64,000 nt of DNA from Asparagopsis taxiformis (Eukaryota > Rhodophyta > Florideophyceae > Bonnemaisoniales > Bonnemaisoniaceae): the NCBI GenBank assembly GCA_030407315.1, contig JALQPE010002425.1, positions 186,001 to 250,000 on the forward strand, given 5' to 3'. Numbering within the stretch: position 1 is the stretch's first letter; every line of letters begins with the position of its first letter. The notes under the pieces are model-generated. The model saw only the letters and a program-made list of their open reading frames with translations, was not told where the DNA came from and made no database searches. The position numbers were made by a program, and so were the translations under genes. Below, piece by piece: positions 30,453 through 41,425 of the stretch.

Positions 30453-33400
30453 TCATGTTCCAAATGGAACGCTCAAATGTGCAATGTCGTCATACGATGG
30501 AGCCGCTTGAAATTCACCAAACTCATTCGAACTATTGTCGCTCCCACTGTTTCCAGCTCCCGCAACAGTTAATGATGCCGTTGCATCGTTATTACTACCT
30601 ATCGAACTTGCAATCTGTGTCACATTCACCGGTGATTCCTCACCGTATGCAAGCCCCGCATCTGCACCTGCACCCGCTGCACTTCCTTTTCCACTCTCTG
30701 ATCCTTCTTCAGTCCTTGCTGTTGGATTATTGCTGCCAGATGCCATCCCTGTCACGCTTCCATCACTTTTGGAAACGCCCTCGTCACCTTCCCTCTCTGC
30801 ACCTACCTTTGATTCATCCTCGCCTTCTTTCTTCTCCTTCCCTGATGCCTCATCCTCTTCCGTTAGGTACTCCTTAATTAGCGCCACACATTCTGTTAGA
30901 CCATCCGGCATTATACAAACCACAGACTCCGATGGTGCCCCTTCTTCCATGCTTGTTAATATTTCAAACGTCACCAGCTCCGGTCGACTTCGCTTAAACG
31001 TAATTCGCGCAATGTCCTGCAGATATCGGATCAGCTTGACTTCCAGTAAATGATTCCGTTTGCTATGCGGGCTCAATAGTAAAAAGTAGTTTGCAGATAC
31101 TCCCACATAGCGTCTCTTGAAATCATTATTCTTACCACGCAAAACCGCACTCCGATCCGACCTCGCACGACACGGAAACAATCGCAGCCCTACCATAACG
31201 CGGTCGTCCATCACATTCACAGTGAAGCCCTTTGGCATACAAGAAAGCGGGTACGACAGTGTATCATCGCCCAACCACCCCGGCTTTGCGTCTCGTCCCC
31301 ATGGTAATTTCGCCACGCTGAAAAAGCCTCCACCATTTCGGGACCCCGTACTTTGCAGAATAGGGCTATCTGAAGCGATATCATTCGGATCTAGCTGCAC
31401 CCCGGGTCGTGGGCTTATAGTATATGACGGAGTATTCATGTATCGCGGGCTGCTTTCTACTGAAACAATGCCAGGTCGTCGTCCTTCGTTGCCAAGTTCT
31501 CCTGTCCATTGTGCATTTTCACCAGCATGTGATGAGTTGGAACGACGAAATTGTGCAGCATTCGGTGTATCTCGATTGCCTCCAAGTGTCTTAGTTCCGT
31601 CATTGTCTGTTTGGAACGGTGAGTCCAAGAATCCAGCCTCAATTGACGTTGTTGGAGATACAGCCGAATTTGGTGAGAATGGGTTGTATGTATCAGCTGT
31701 GGAAGCTGCCGAACTGGGGCTTGGTCCATTCGACCAACCATCCTTTTCCCCAGAATTCCTAGATGTCACTGTCGACAGGACATTCAAGCCCATCCCTTGC
31801 AACGCTGTACTCACTGCATCCGTAACTTCAGCGTCCGTCTTTTCCAGGAATGAAGCACTTCCATCTGATCCTCTTGATGCAGCTCGAGCGGAGCTATCCT
31901 TTGATGACAATTCTTTAGATCCATCGTCATTTGAGAAAAGCTTTGGTGCTTCACCAGCTATGGCAAAGCCTTCTTCGATCCCTCGAGTTGCTTCCATTTG
32001 TATTCTTCGCTCCTGTTTCAATCGTGCTGACACTCGAGCTTTTCGAGCAGCAGCATGGCGTTTTGGATCATAGTCCACAAGTTCAACAGAGCTTAGGGCG
32101 TCCTCCGATTTTGCTGCATCTAACGCAGCTCGGAAACCCCCCCGAAGTGTGGAGACATATCGGATTCCAATCCTTGTTAGGTACAAAGCTAGCATGTGGA
32201 TATCCATGTTATCTTCTTCTCTGAATCCAGAACCGACAAGACATATATGCGAGGAGTTCTTCAACGGTTCGCAGAGATCTACAGCTGCCTGTAATTCAGC
32301 TCTTGCAGCCTCACTGGTATTGCTTGTGATTTTACCGTTTGCCGCTCGCAAAGCAGTGAGAGGTAGATATGCTGCCTGCGCCAAGTGTCCAGAGTTGTAT
32401 TCCTCTTCTGTTCGACAATCCCAAGTGAAGAAATGAGCTTCACCTGCTACAAGATCGTCAGGTGTAGTTTGTAAACAGACAGCAGCCTGCATTGCTCGAG
32501 CGGCAGCAAGTGCAATTTGTGTTGGCTTCCCCGGCGCGGTCAAAAGCCTATCTGTCATAAGGCGTTGGAACGACGGTGGGGTATGCACTGTGCGCATCTC
32601 ACTACCAATCCGCCATAGACGACGAATTTCCTCAGGTGAGTTTGCAGTGAGCATCATCAGCGTTTCTGGTATTCTACTCTCGTCCACACTCAACAATTCC
32701 TCGCGCTTGGAACAGAGCAGGGCGATTCCGAAAAATGAAGTGCCCAATGGATTATCTTCTAAAAGAAGAAGGTCCCATAAGGCCAAAACCGATTCCACTG
32801 TGAAGTTGCGTGCGAAGAGCGTAACAAACCAAGAGGTTGCATAAAGATCTGGGGTCATCATATGCCTCTCCAGTAACCAGTACAATTCAGGATCATGATA
32901 CAGAAGCAATCGGCCAAAGTACTTGAACATCCTCTTGAGAACGTCGAACACGCGCGTCTCTGATGTTTCCAACATCCATGGTGCGAAGCGAGTAATAAAG
33001 GCGGAGAAGAGAGCGTAAACAATTCTTGGGTTACCGCCTGTGTCGGCAAGAAGCACAAATGGGGCCAGTAGTTCATTGAAACCTTGAACGTATGCGACGC
33101 GTCTTCGCTTACAAAATAAGCTTAGTAAACGTAGCAATGCGCCACGCACGGCCGGTTGTTTGAAGCGCGACAAGCCGGGACGAGTTCGCTGAACATCTTT
33201 CTCAATTTGCTCACGCGAATTATCATCGGTAACAGCCTCACGAGCAGCGCGCGCAAATTCATTTGCGTCTTCGGCGAGCAGGTCTTCCGTGCGCAAGTGC
33301 AGTAGAAGGAGCCAGACGGAACCGCGGACTTCATGGGGGATAGCCCCATTGTAGGGCTTGGAGAGAAGGAAGGTGCGCAAGTTTGCCACATCAAGCGTGG

Positions 33401-33581
33401 AAACGGAGGCCTTGACGCGCACGCGAACCTGTCGGTGGAGGAGGAATAGGACGGAGTGAGCATACGGTTAGTACGGTAAGGTGGTGAGGTAGTGGAGGTT
33501 TTGATGAGGGAAACAACGTACTTTGCGGAGCTTGGAAACGTCAGTGGGAGCTGGCTCCCACTCCTCGTCTTTCAGATTCAT
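30453..33581 (-). CDS. TBC1D23: TBC1D23-like protein (TBC plus rhodanese domains), two exons
   Basis: A 20-codon exon 1 (33522-33581) joins exon 2 (30453-33428) across a 92 bp intron (GTACGT...TACTAAC...ACAG) to give 1011 residues. Domain order: TBC domain at about 25-290 (IPHEVRGSVWLLLLH, VAYVQGFNELLAPF, SWFVTLFARNF), an inactive-looking rhodanese domain at about 335-470 (FTWDCRTEEEYNSGHLAQAAYLPL), a Ser-rich disordered region, then a C-terminal PH-like region near 770-880. This matches TBC1D23, which links endosome-derived vesicles to Golgi golgins. The catalytic arginine finger is not evident, as in animal TBC1D23. The last residues contain an NEFGEFQ motif resembling adaptin-ear ligands. 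Divergent from the MePCE-like gene. Confidence 0.85.
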
Positions 33582-33936
33582 GCGGGGAGGTTAGAGCGCG
33601 AGATGGGGATAGAATGGAATATGATGGGTGAAGATAGGGAAGGCACAATAGCGAGAGGGAGTAAGAAAGTTTGTTGCGGGTATAAGGGAGGTCGCGTGAC
33701 TATGGAAAGAGAGGCGTTGAATAGGCAGCGGCACTCAGAGGCTTCAAAAGCATCTGAGAAGGGTAGGGTGCATGGCTCGGCCGATGCACAAGTCTTGTAA
33801 GCGGATGTCAAAAAATTCTAGAGGTGAGTCCAACAAGCGGCACTGTGCTGGTGGACAGAGTAGAAAGCGAGTTTGGTTAGGTAGATGGGAGCGGAAAGAA
33901 GCGGAATAAAGTTGTAGGGAGAGGAGGGACGAGAGG
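33582..33936. promoter_or_regulatory. Divergent promoter region, TBC1D23-like and MePCE-like genes
   Basis: 355 bp, purine-rich on the plus strand. No gene or recurrent motif recognised. Confidence 0.3.
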
Positions 33937-35277
33937 ATGAAGTTTAGCAGCGGAAGTTGGAATGCATGTTTGTCATCATTGCTGGCAGTGTGCCAGTGCA
34001 GCGCTCTGATTTACGTGCGCATTTCCAAAGCAAAAAAAATTTGGCAAAGTGAAAATGACGCCACCGCCATCACCCACTCGCTGTTGAACGAGGCACGCAC
34101 TCCACTCAACCCTCATTCCCGCGCCCATCACAACAATCCTCCCGACAGCAGTCAGCGCGCCATGCAGCTACCATCTCAACAGCAAGGTCACCGCACTCCG
34201 ACAGCACAATCTCACCCCAACCCTTCCACTGCTTCCACCCAGCGCCACCCCAAGCGCCAAAGGAATCAATCAGGTGGTGTAACCAAGCACGGCAACTATC
34301 GCCGCTACTATGCCAGACGCCTGTCTGACAACGCCGCTGAAGACGATAGATTACAGTTGTTGCAATCGCAATGGTTGCAGAATTCTACCCCTGCTCGCAT
34401 ACTCGACATCGGCTGTAATGATGGAACCTTCACACTGCAGGTTGCTCGTCGCTTCCCAAATGCACGTGTCCTGGGCGTAGAACTTGACAGAGCGTTGATC
34501 GGTAGGGCCCGCAAAGCAGTCAGGACAGAGGCTATCGAAAAGAAGGCGTCTACCCCTATTGCAAATCCTATAATTATCAAACTCAAAGAGGACGGCGCCG
34601 TCAACAGCCAACAGACAGGACAAACAGTTGCCGATTCCTCTTTGTCGAAATCCGAGAGTTTTGTACCTTTATCTTGCCATGTTGTACAGGGACCTGTGGT
34701 CGAGACGAAGGCGGATGTAGGTGAAACAGAAACGGAACAAGAAAAGAGTAAAATTGACACTGACAAACAATTAACTGATCGCGGAAATGGTGTCTCTCAG
34801 TCTGTGTCGGAAGCGCCACCTGTCCAATTTCCATTCAATGTAACCTTTCGAGCGGAAGACTTTGTTGCTGAGACGCCAGGCCGGACAGCGCTTGAGACCG
34901 GATCATTTGATGTTGTGCTCTGCCTCAGCGTAACGAAATGGGTACATCTCAAAGGTGGTGACGAAGCATTGAAAAGATTGTTTGGTCGCCTGCGAGATTG
35001 TCTCCGCCCAGGAGGTGTTCTAGTTCTGGAACCACAGTTGAAACGAAGCTATAAGCTGGCACGAGTGAATGGATATGTAGAAAACGCACCAACGTTTGCA
35101 GAATTGAAACTCAAACCAACAATGTTCAAAGACTACTTACTCAGCAAGGAAGGCGGATTCGGGTCAATGGAGATGCTCCGTGATGTTAGAGCGCGAGGCC
35201 AAGCTTTCAACCGTCCAGTGATGGCCTTTTTCAAAAAGAAACACGCCATCGAAGAAGAGAGTAAATGCCAAGTGTAA
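33937..35277 (+). CDS. MEPCE: MePCE/Bin3-type RNA methylphosphate capping enzyme
   Basis: 446 residues from ATG 33937; an internal ATG at 34162 (MQLPSQQQGH) would give 371 residues and may be the true start, because residues 1-75 look non-conserved. The family methylates the gamma-phosphate of Pol III RNAs such as 7SK or U6. Motifs: GNYRRYYARR before the SAM site, ILDIGCNDGTFTLQVARRF (motif I), VLGVELDRALIGRAR, a long low-complexity insertion, then the diagnostic DVVLCLSVTKWVHLKGGDEA, LRPGGVLVLEPQ and the C-terminal FNRPVMAFFKK. Spacing is like animal MePCE. The 3' end converges on mtHsp70 with a 276 bp gap. Confidence 0.9.
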   Translation: MKFSSGSWNACLSSLLAVCQCSALIYVRISKAKKIWQSENDATAITHSLLNEARTPLNPHSRAHHNNPPDSSQRAMQLPSQQQGHRTPTAQSHPNPSTASTQRHPKRQRNQSGGVTKHGNYRRYYARRLSDNAAEDDRLQLLQSQWLQNSTPARILDIGCNDGTFTLQVARRFPNARVLGVELDRALIGRARKAVRTEAIEKKASTPIANPIIIKLKEDGAVNSQQTGQTVADSSLSKSESFVPLSCHVVQGPVVETKADVGETETEQEKSKIDTDKQLTDRGNGVSQSVSEAPPVQFPFNVTFRAEDFVAETPGRTALETGSFDVVLCLSVTKWVHLKGGDEALKRLFGRLRDCLRPGGVLVLEPQLKRSYKLARVNGYVENAPTFAELKLKPTMFKDYLLSKEGGFGSMEMLRDVRARGQAFNRPVMAFFKKKHAIEEESKCQV

Positions 35278-35553
35278 TTCTCGTCTTTGCTAGTTGCACT
35301 GCCAACAAGAGCAGCCGGCGAATACATCACCCCATGGTAGAGTACCTAACGATATTTCAAACTGGCCTAAACTCATCCAGATGCATAGAAGTCTCTCCAA
35401 TGCCTTGTCTAACAAACATATGTGAAATCTCGACTGCTCCAAAGAGCAAAACTCAACCTTTACAACTTAATGGTAAAGAGGTACAAAAAGTAATAGTACT
35501 GTAAACTGTTCAATGTGATGCGAGGTCAGGACAAAAGTTAGCAGCTACACTAG

Positions 35554-37566
35554 TTATGCACCGCCAGCTTTCTTATCCTTCTCCTCTCCCTCCGACTTAT
35601 CAGAGCTGCTGGTATCACTCTTCGGCTCCTCTGAAGATTCTGATGAGGCTTCCGAATTGGCATTTGCTTCTTGTGATGCCTTGTACATGGCCTCTCCTAT
35701 TGTCATTGCAGCCTTCTGTAGAGCCTCGGTCTTAGCTCTCAAGGTCCCAACGTCTGGTTCCTCCTTATCAACTTCGGAACGAAGATCGGCAATTGCCGCT
35801 TCGACGTTGGCAACTTCGTCCGCATTCAACTTATCCTTGTGTTCTCCGAAGCTCTTCTCAGTACTATACAAGAGACTGTCAGCGTCGTTCTTTGCTTCGA
35901 TCTTCTCGCGGCGTTCTTTATCTGCCGAAGCGAACGATTCTGCATTCTTGACCATTTCATCGATATCAGAATCAGTCAGGCCGCCTGAACTCTGGATGAC
36001 AATGCTCTGTTCCTTTCCAGTAGCCTTGTCACGAGCGGAGACGTTGAGAATACCATTGGCATCGATGTCGAAAACGACGTCGACTTGAGGAACGCCTCTG
36101 GGTGCAGGGGGAATTCCAACTAGATCGAATTGACCCAACATCTTGTTGTCGACAGCCATCTCACGTTCTCCCTGGAGTACTTTGATGCCAACTTGAGTTT
36201 GATTATCGGCAGCAGTGGAGAATACCTGAGACTTCTTCGTCGGAATAGTAGTGTTTCTGTTGATGAGACGGGTGAAAACACCGCCCAACGTCTCCAATCC
36301 AAGAGAGAGGGGTGTGACATCAAGAAGAAGAATGTCCTTCACATCACCACGGAGCACACCACCTTGGACAGCGGCACCCATGGCAACCACCTCATCTGGG
36401 TTGACACTCTTAGAGGGGTCCTTACCGAAGAACTCCTTGACGACTTCCTGAACACGCGGGACACGCGTCATACCACCGACCATAAGAACATCACCAATTT
36501 CACTCGTTGAAACCCCCGCGTCACGCAAACAGTTCTTCATGGGATTGAGAGTTCTGCGCACCAGCGGGTCTACGAGAGACTCGTATTTGGCTCGCGTGAG
36601 CTTCAAGTTCATATGCTTGGGACCTGTTGCATCGGCGGTGATGAATGGGAGGTTGATGTCGGTCTGCATTGTGGATGAGAGCTCGATCTTTGCCTTTTCT
36701 GCAGCCTCCCGGAGACGCTGAAGAGCGAGACGATCCTTTGAAAGGTCAATGCCCTGCTCCTTCTTGAATTCTGCTACAAGGAATTCGAGCAATATGTTGT
36801 CGAAATCCTCACCGCCAAGATGAGTATCTCCGTTGGTGGCCTTGACTTCGAAAACACCTCCAGAGATCTCGAGGATACTGACATCGAATGTACCACCACC
36901 AAGATCGTACACGGCGACAACAGTTCCATCTGCCTTCTCAAGGCCATATGCAAGGGCAGCTGCAGTGGGCTCGTTGATGATTCGAGCAACGTCGAGCCCT
37001 GCAATTTTACCAGCATCCTTGGTCGCTTGACGCTGAGCATCATTGAAATACGCCGGAACAGTCACCACTGCATGGGCAACCTTGCGGCCAAGGAAGCTCT
37101 CTGCAGTGTCCTTCATTTTCTGCAAGACAAAGGCGCCGACTTGACTGGGAGAATACTTTTCACCAGCAGCCTCCACCCAGGCGTCACCATTGGGACCGGA
37201 GACGATCTTGTAGGGCATTGTGTTGATGTCGTCCTGGGTCTCTTTATCCGAGAAGCGGCGACCAATGAGGCGTTTTGTGGCGAAGAGTGTGTTTTGGGGA
37301 TTGGTAACGGCTTGACGACGCGCAGGAATACCAACGAGTTTCTCTCCATCGGCGGTGAATGCTACGACGGATGGAGTAGTTCGAACACCCTCGGCATTCT
37401 CAATTACGCGGGGCGTCTTGCCCTCCATGACGGCGACGCATGAGTTTGTGGTGCCGAGATCAATTCCGATGACATCGCCGGAGATGGCGGAGGAGAAGCG
37501 ACGAGAAGTCTGGGGAAATGGGGAAGCGCGACGCAGCGCAACGGCGAAGCGGGAAAGGGTGCGCAT
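35554..37566 (-). CDS. SSC1: Mitochondrial Hsp70 (DnaK type)
   Basis: 670 residues from ATG 37566, with a mitochondrial presequence ([17 protein letters not shown]). Hsp70 drives preprotein import and folding in the matrix. Family motifs: [18 protein letters not shown], the mitochondrial/alphaproteobacterial marker [57 protein letters not shown] and the substrate-binding segment [17 protein letters not shown]. The tail is Ser/Glu/Lys-rich. The frame is open 143 codons upstream to a GTG at 37995, but that stretch is Pro/Ser/Arg-rich and not Hsp70-like, so ATG 37566 is used. Divergent from the MBOAT gene. Confidence 0.97.
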   Translation of the reverse strand: MRTLSRFAVALRRASPFPQTSRRFSSAISGDVIGIDLGTTNSCVAVMEGKTPRVIENAEGVRTTPSVVAFTADGEKLVGIPARRQAVTNPQNTLFATKRLIGRRFSDKETQDDINTMPYKIVSGPNGDAWVEAAGEKYSPSQVGAFVLQKMKDTAESFLGRKVAHAVVTVPAYFNDAQRQATKDAGKIAGLDVARIINEPTAAALAYGLEKADGTVVAVYDLGGGTFDVSILEISGGVFEVKATNGDTHLGGEDFDNILLEFLVAEFKKEQGIDLSKDRLALQRLREAAEKAKIELSSTMQTDINLPFITADATGPKHMNLKLTRAKYESLVDPLVRRTLNPMKNCLRDAGVSTSEIGDVLMVGGMTRVPRVQEVVKEFFGKDPSKSVNPDEVVAMGAAVQGGVLRGDVKDILLLDVTPLSLGLETLGGVFTRLINRNTTIPTKKSQVFSTAADNQTQVGIKVLQGEREMAVDNKMLGQFDLVGIPPAPRGVPQVDVVFDIDANGILNVSARDKATGKEQSIVIQSSGGLTDSDIDEMVKNAESFASADKERREKIEAKNDADSLLYSTEKSFGEHKDKLNADEVANVEAAIADLRSEVDKEEPDVGTLRAKTEALQKAAMTIGEAMYKASQEANANSEASSESSEEPKSDTSSSDKSEGEEKDKKAGGA

Positions 37567-38072
37567 TTGGATGAAGATCTGTGAGTCGGTACGTCGGTGT
37601 GGAAGACACAACTGGAACGTCGGACGAGGATGAATGAAGGAATAAGAATTGGCCGCCGACCGTGATGCAGGGACAGGATCAATTACGTCACGGCGCAGTG
37701 CAGTTGGACATATCGGCCAATGAAAATCGAGGGATGCTTCTAGAGATGAGGGGGGAGAAGTGCAATGGGAAAATGACAAGTGTCCGGCTGAGAGGAAAGC
37801 TGTTATGATACGAGGAGGTGATGCAGGCGTGGGGTAGGCAAGCGGTGACAGGGCGCGCGAGCATCGGATCTGAAGGGAATGGACGGCGTACCGAAAGGAA
37901 GGGTAACTGTCTATATTATTAGTCGCTCGCTGCCTTGACTCTGTCCGCCGCAAACATTGTAACAATAATGTGCGTGCCTGTGCTCCGTCACACACTTTTA
38001 CTCCACATTTGATATAAATATCTCCAACTTCGTTACCCTATTTGTCGACGCGCCGCGCCCGCGTCCACAATA
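37567..38072. promoter_or_regulatory. Divergent promoter region, mtHsp70 and MBOAT genes
   Basis: 506 bp with a TTACGTCA CRE-like element near 37683-37690, one CCAAT near 37717 and an imperfect heat-shock-like TTCTAGAG near 37738. The minus-strand frame is open throughout in phase with mtHsp70, probably because the leader is pyrimidine-rich. Confidence 0.35.
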
Positions 38073-39512
38073 ATGACTTCTCTTGTCGCCTCCGTCAACG
38101 CCCTTAGCTCCACAATGGATCAGGCATTTACGCCCGCCGTCCTGCTCAAAGGCGTCGATTCCCTCGCCACCATTGCCGCAGCCAGCCCTGCTGAGATCCG
38201 CCTCTTTCTCTGCTTGCTCGCCGCCTATCCAATCGCTCTCACCTGGCGTGCAATGCCCCCGGGTCCCAATGGGCTCTTCCGGCACATATTCTCCTCCGTC
38301 GTCGGCTTCTGGATGCTCCAGTTTGTCAATGGCTATCAATGGATTCTCAATCTCGGCTCTTGTTATATCTGCTACGCGCTCATGTACCTCCTCGGTCCGC
38401 GTAGTGCTAAGACCGTCTCGTTTTTCGCTATGACAATCCTCGCCGGCGGCCATCTCTATCGTCAGATCACAGATTATCTTGGCTGGACTCTTGATTGGAC
38501 GCTGATCGCCATGGTCACGACGCAGAAGATAATGGGCCTTGCATACAACGTACAAGACGGTTCCGATCCCGATGCAACTGAGGAACAGAAGAGCCGCTCC
38601 GTTGCCAAACTTCCATCTCTCCTCGAATTTACAAGCTTTATTCTGTTCCCCGCCAATGTAACCATTGGTCCCTCGTTCGAATATGCAGATTATGTCGCTT
38701 TTGCTCAAGGGAGAAAGGTTTCTCCAGCTCCCTACCTTCCCGGAATATGGCGCCTTGCGCAAGGTCTCTTCTTTTTCGTTGCTCACACAGCCATTGCTCT
38801 CAAGTTCCCTTGCGCAGCTTTGCTCAGCGACAAAACCTTTTTTGAGCAGGGCACCCTTGCCTCCCGTTATCTCTCCATCTGGGTTGCCCTGCTAGGCGTC
38901 CGCTTCAAGTACTATTTTGGATGGAAGATCGCAGAAGGCTCGGCCGTTATGTCCGGCCTCGGCTACAACGGCCCCGACAAACTCACCGGTGCCGCCCGTT
39001 GGGATCGTCTCGAAAACATCAATGTGTGGGCCTACGAAACATCCCAATCACTCCGCTCCTCTTCACAGAACTGGAATAAGACCACAAACCTCTGGCTCCG
39101 TCGCTATGTGTATGACCGAGCGCCGCCTTCCGTCAGCTTATTCTTCACCTATCTAGTATCTGCCTTCTGGCACGGCTTCTATCCTGGCTATTACATGTTC
39201 TTCTTGTGTATTGCCGCCGCTACTGTTGTACATCGTCAAGTGCACCGCACTATCCGCCCCCGATTCATGGCTACTGATGGCAAGACGCCAGGTCCATTCA
39301 AACCGTTGTTCGACTTTTTCTCCGCCATTTCTACAAGCGTAACGCTCAACTATTTCATTATGTCGTTTGTTATGCTGTCGTATGAACACTCAATAGCCGC
39401 CTTCCGAGGGTTCTCCTTCTATGGTCACTGGTGCCTGTTGGCTGCCCTTATCGTGTTTAATTCTGGTCTCATTAAGCCGCCAGCTAGGAAAATTGCGGCC
39501 AAGTCTGAATAG
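38073..39512 (+). CDS. MBOAT family lysophospholipid acyltransferase
   Basis: 479 residues, polytopic (about ten hydrophobic segments). MBOAT1/2/5 and yeast ALE1 type enzymes reacylate lysophospholipids with acyl-CoA in the ER. Diagnostic motifs: the Asn region SQNWNKTTNLWLRRYVYDR near residue 340 and the catalytic His region SAFWHGFYPGYYMFF near 365; upstream SFILFPANVTIGPSFEYADY and RFKYYFGWKIAEG also match. Length fits LPCAT3/ALE1 (about 490-620). No terminal KKxx signal is obvious although the tail is basic. It shares a divergent promoter with mtHsp70. Acyl and head-group specificity cannot be read from sequence. Confidence 0.92.
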   Translation: MTSLVASVNALSSTMDQAFTPAVLLKGVDSLATIAAASPAEIRLFLCLLAAYPIALTWRAMPPGPNGLFRHIFSSVVGFWMLQFVNGYQWILNLGSCYICYALMYLLGPRSAKTVSFFAMTILAGGHLYRQITDYLGWTLDWTLIAMVTTQKIMGLAYNVQDGSDPDATEEQKSRSVAKLPSLLEFTSFILFPANVTIGPSFEYADYVAFAQGRKVSPAPYLPGIWRLAQGLFFFVAHTAIALKFPCAALLSDKTFFEQGTLASRYLSIWVALLGVRFKYYFGWKIAEGSAVMSGLGYNGPDKLTGAARWDRLENINVWAYETSQSLRSSSQNWNKTTNLWLRRYVYDRAPPSVSLFFTYLVSAFWHGFYPGYYMFFLCIAAATVVHRQVHRTIRPRFMATDGKTPGPFKPLFDFFSAISTSVTLNYFIMSFVMLSYEHSIAAFRGFSFYGHWCLLAALIVFNSGLIKPPARKIAAKSE

Positions 39513-40151
39513 AGGTGTGATTTCCAAAGTGTCATATGATATTCCTCCTCCCTTTCGATGCCGCTTGGGTTTGAGAAGGATGGTTGGCGCATAGTGACCC
39601 TCGTCATTGCACTTACCTGGACTGTATTCGCAACTTCCAATGATCATCATGGTGCTTCCGCAGTGAGTCATCTGGGCATAATAATTGTAGCGCTGGAGCA
39701 AGCATCGAAGTGTTGGTTCTGAGCTCCGAATAGGGTCGGGAACACCTTTGTCGTGTAAATAAAGTATTGCCACAGTCCTGTATATCAAGGTCCATGGAAT
39801 ATCTGCCGCTTGCGCTAGGAATACCCTACTCTCAGACGGTTGACCCCCCGCAAATTTTGAACTGTTCACTTGGTGCAATTAGGTGTCTACCTCATGTCGG
39901 CGGTTGATTCCGCGTTCACAACGTGATCGCATACATCTTCCTCCGTGGAGAGGGTTGAGTGCACTTGAAAGTTTCTTGGACGACATAAATTTGAAAGTAT
40001 TGAAATTCAAACAAATTTAGAACTGATACTGGGCAAGCTTGAGGTCGGTATCACAATTTGATGCGCCGCCAGTTTGGTTCCCACCAAGAATTGTCGTCAG
40101 CTTTTGTCCATACAAGCTCCAAACAGAACATGTCGTCAGCGTGAGCGCGAA
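39513..40151. promoter_or_regulatory. Region between the MBOAT and TAF7 genes
   Basis: 639 bp holding the MBOAT 3' UTR and TAF7 promoter. A 162-codon minus-strand frame (39390-39878) overlaps the MBOAT end and has no protein character I recognise. AT-rich near 39985-40020. Confidence 0.3.
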
Positions 40152-41309
40152 ATGGACGAAGAACAGTTTCTGCTACGACTGCCGCAGGCTCTTGTCGAGG
40201 AGATGCGATTTGCGCTCTCGAGCACAAAAAAGCGTGATGCGGCAGGTGATGACAAAAAAGCGAGCCGATTCGATGTCAATTTCAAAGATGAGCGAAACGC
40301 AGTACTCAAGGTCGACGGAAAAGAATACCCTGCGTCACTCATGGATCTTCCATGTCTAGTGGAAACGCACAAAACAGCAGATAAGCGAACATTCTACAAA
40401 AGTGGTGACGTTCACCAAGTGCTGGTTGTGCGAATGCCCGACGAACCAGCACCTACATCTCACGTTCTTATGGACGGACTGACGCCGGCAGCTAAAAATG
40501 CCGGCAAGCGACTCGCGGCGCGAAAACCTGTATTCTCAGCGAAGCAGGTCGGATCGGTTGAACAACGCGTCAAATACGTCATCGAACACAAGGTAAAATT
40601 CGTCGCGAAGAAAGACGATCCAGCGCCGCCGGTGGAAGAAGAAGAGGTCGTGATTGAGGAAGAAACTGCCGAGCAGCCAGCGGCGGCGACCTCGACAGCG
40701 GCTGGAGCAGCGGCTGCGCCAGCGGCGGCGGCGGCGACGGCGGCAGCGGTCGCGGCAGCTGTTCCGGCAGCCCCTGCGTCTGTCGCAGCAAAGGCGGAGA
40801 CGGCAGCAAAGGTGGAGACGGCAGCAAAGGTGGAGACGACAGCAAAGGTGGAGACGGCAGCAAAAGTGGAGGCAGCAGAGACGAAAGGCGGAGGCACGGA
40901 GACGGGCATCGAAGCGCAGGTGGCAGCGGCCACGCCGGGCGGAAAAGAGGCGTCGGAGGAGATGGTGGACACGAAGATGAGCAGCGATGTGCAGCCGTCT
41001 CCGTCGGCGGACACGCCCATGGCGGAGGGCGACGAGGAGGAGGAGGAGGATGACGACGACGACTTTGCGGAGATGGCCGGGGAGTTGATGGAGGAGGACG
41101 AGGAGGAGGAGGCGAAGAAGCGGATTGAGCGGGCGAATATTGAACAGAAGATTGTTGAGGTGAAGAAGAAAATTTCGGAGATTGAAGAAAGCGCTGCAAA
41201 GGCACCGAATGCTGTGCTGCGGCAGCGAATTTTGGCGAAACGAGGAGATTTGCAGACGGAATTGGCGCGTCTCGAGGCGGCGAGAGCGCAGCTTGGAGGC
41301 GATGGGTAG
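40152..41309 (+). CDS. TAF7: Transcription initiation factor TFIID subunit 7
   Basis: 385 residues from ATG 40152 (open frame from a TTG at 40074). The TAFII55 domain occupies about 1-150: MDEEQFLLRLPQALVEEM, DVNFKDERNAVLKVDGKEYPA, MDLPCLVETHKTADKRTFYKSGDVHQVLVV. A long low-complexity middle follows: acidic, then Ala-rich, then five tandem copies of a six-residue unit AKVETA. Next are acidic runs of Glu and Asp, and a C-terminal coiled coil (IEQKIVEVKKKISEIEESAAK, LQTELARLEAARAQL). In animals TAF7 binds TAF1 and restrains its acetyltransferase. It converges on TTC1 with a 116 bp gap. Confidence 0.93.
   Translation: MDEEQFLLRLPQALVEEMRFALSSTKKRDAAGDDKKASRFDVNFKDERNAVLKVDGKEYPASLMDLPCLVETHKTADKRTFYKSGDVHQVLVVRMPDEPAPTSHVLMDGLTPAAKNAGKRLAARKPVFSAKQVGSVEQRVKYVIEHKVKFVAKKDDPAPPVEEEEVVIEEETAEQPAAATSTAAGAAAAPAAAAATAAAVAAAVPAAPASVAAKAETAAKVETAAKVETTAKVETAAKVEAAETKGGGTETGIEAQVAAATPGGKEASEEMVDTKMSSDVQPSPSADTPMAEGDEEEEEDDDDDFAEMAGELMEEDEEEEAKKRIERANIEQKIVEVKKKISEIEESAAKAPNAVLRQRILAKRGDLQTELARLEAARAQLGGDG
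40785..40876 (+). repeat. Five tandem 18-bp repeats inside TAF7
   Basis: Units of the form GCAAAGGTGGAGACGGCA, five imperfect copies, encode AKVETA repeats in the disordered linker of TAF7. Copies two to four are nearly identical, suggesting recent expansion. Confidence 0.85.
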
Positions 41310-41425
41310 AGAATGATTTTGGCGATGCATTGTGAGGTGTTGTTTAGTCAAGTCGATTAGTTTGCTCTACCTTTGTACATAGACATTAACTAGCTACCAT
41401 TTGGGATGCGTCGTGAACAAACGAG

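Noticed and set aside
37730..37750. Heat-shock element in the mtHsp70 promoter
   Set aside because: Only one imperfect TTCTAGAG unit; three alternating nGAAn units are expected for a functional element.
37567..37995. 143-codon N-terminal extension of mtHsp70 from a GTG
   Set aside because: Composition is unlike Hsp70 or a targeting peptide, and the ATG at 37566 gives a perfect mitochondrial presequence.
39390..39878. 162-codon minus-strand ORF over the MBOAT 3' end
   Set aside because: Partly antisense to the well-supported acyltransferase and lacks protein character.
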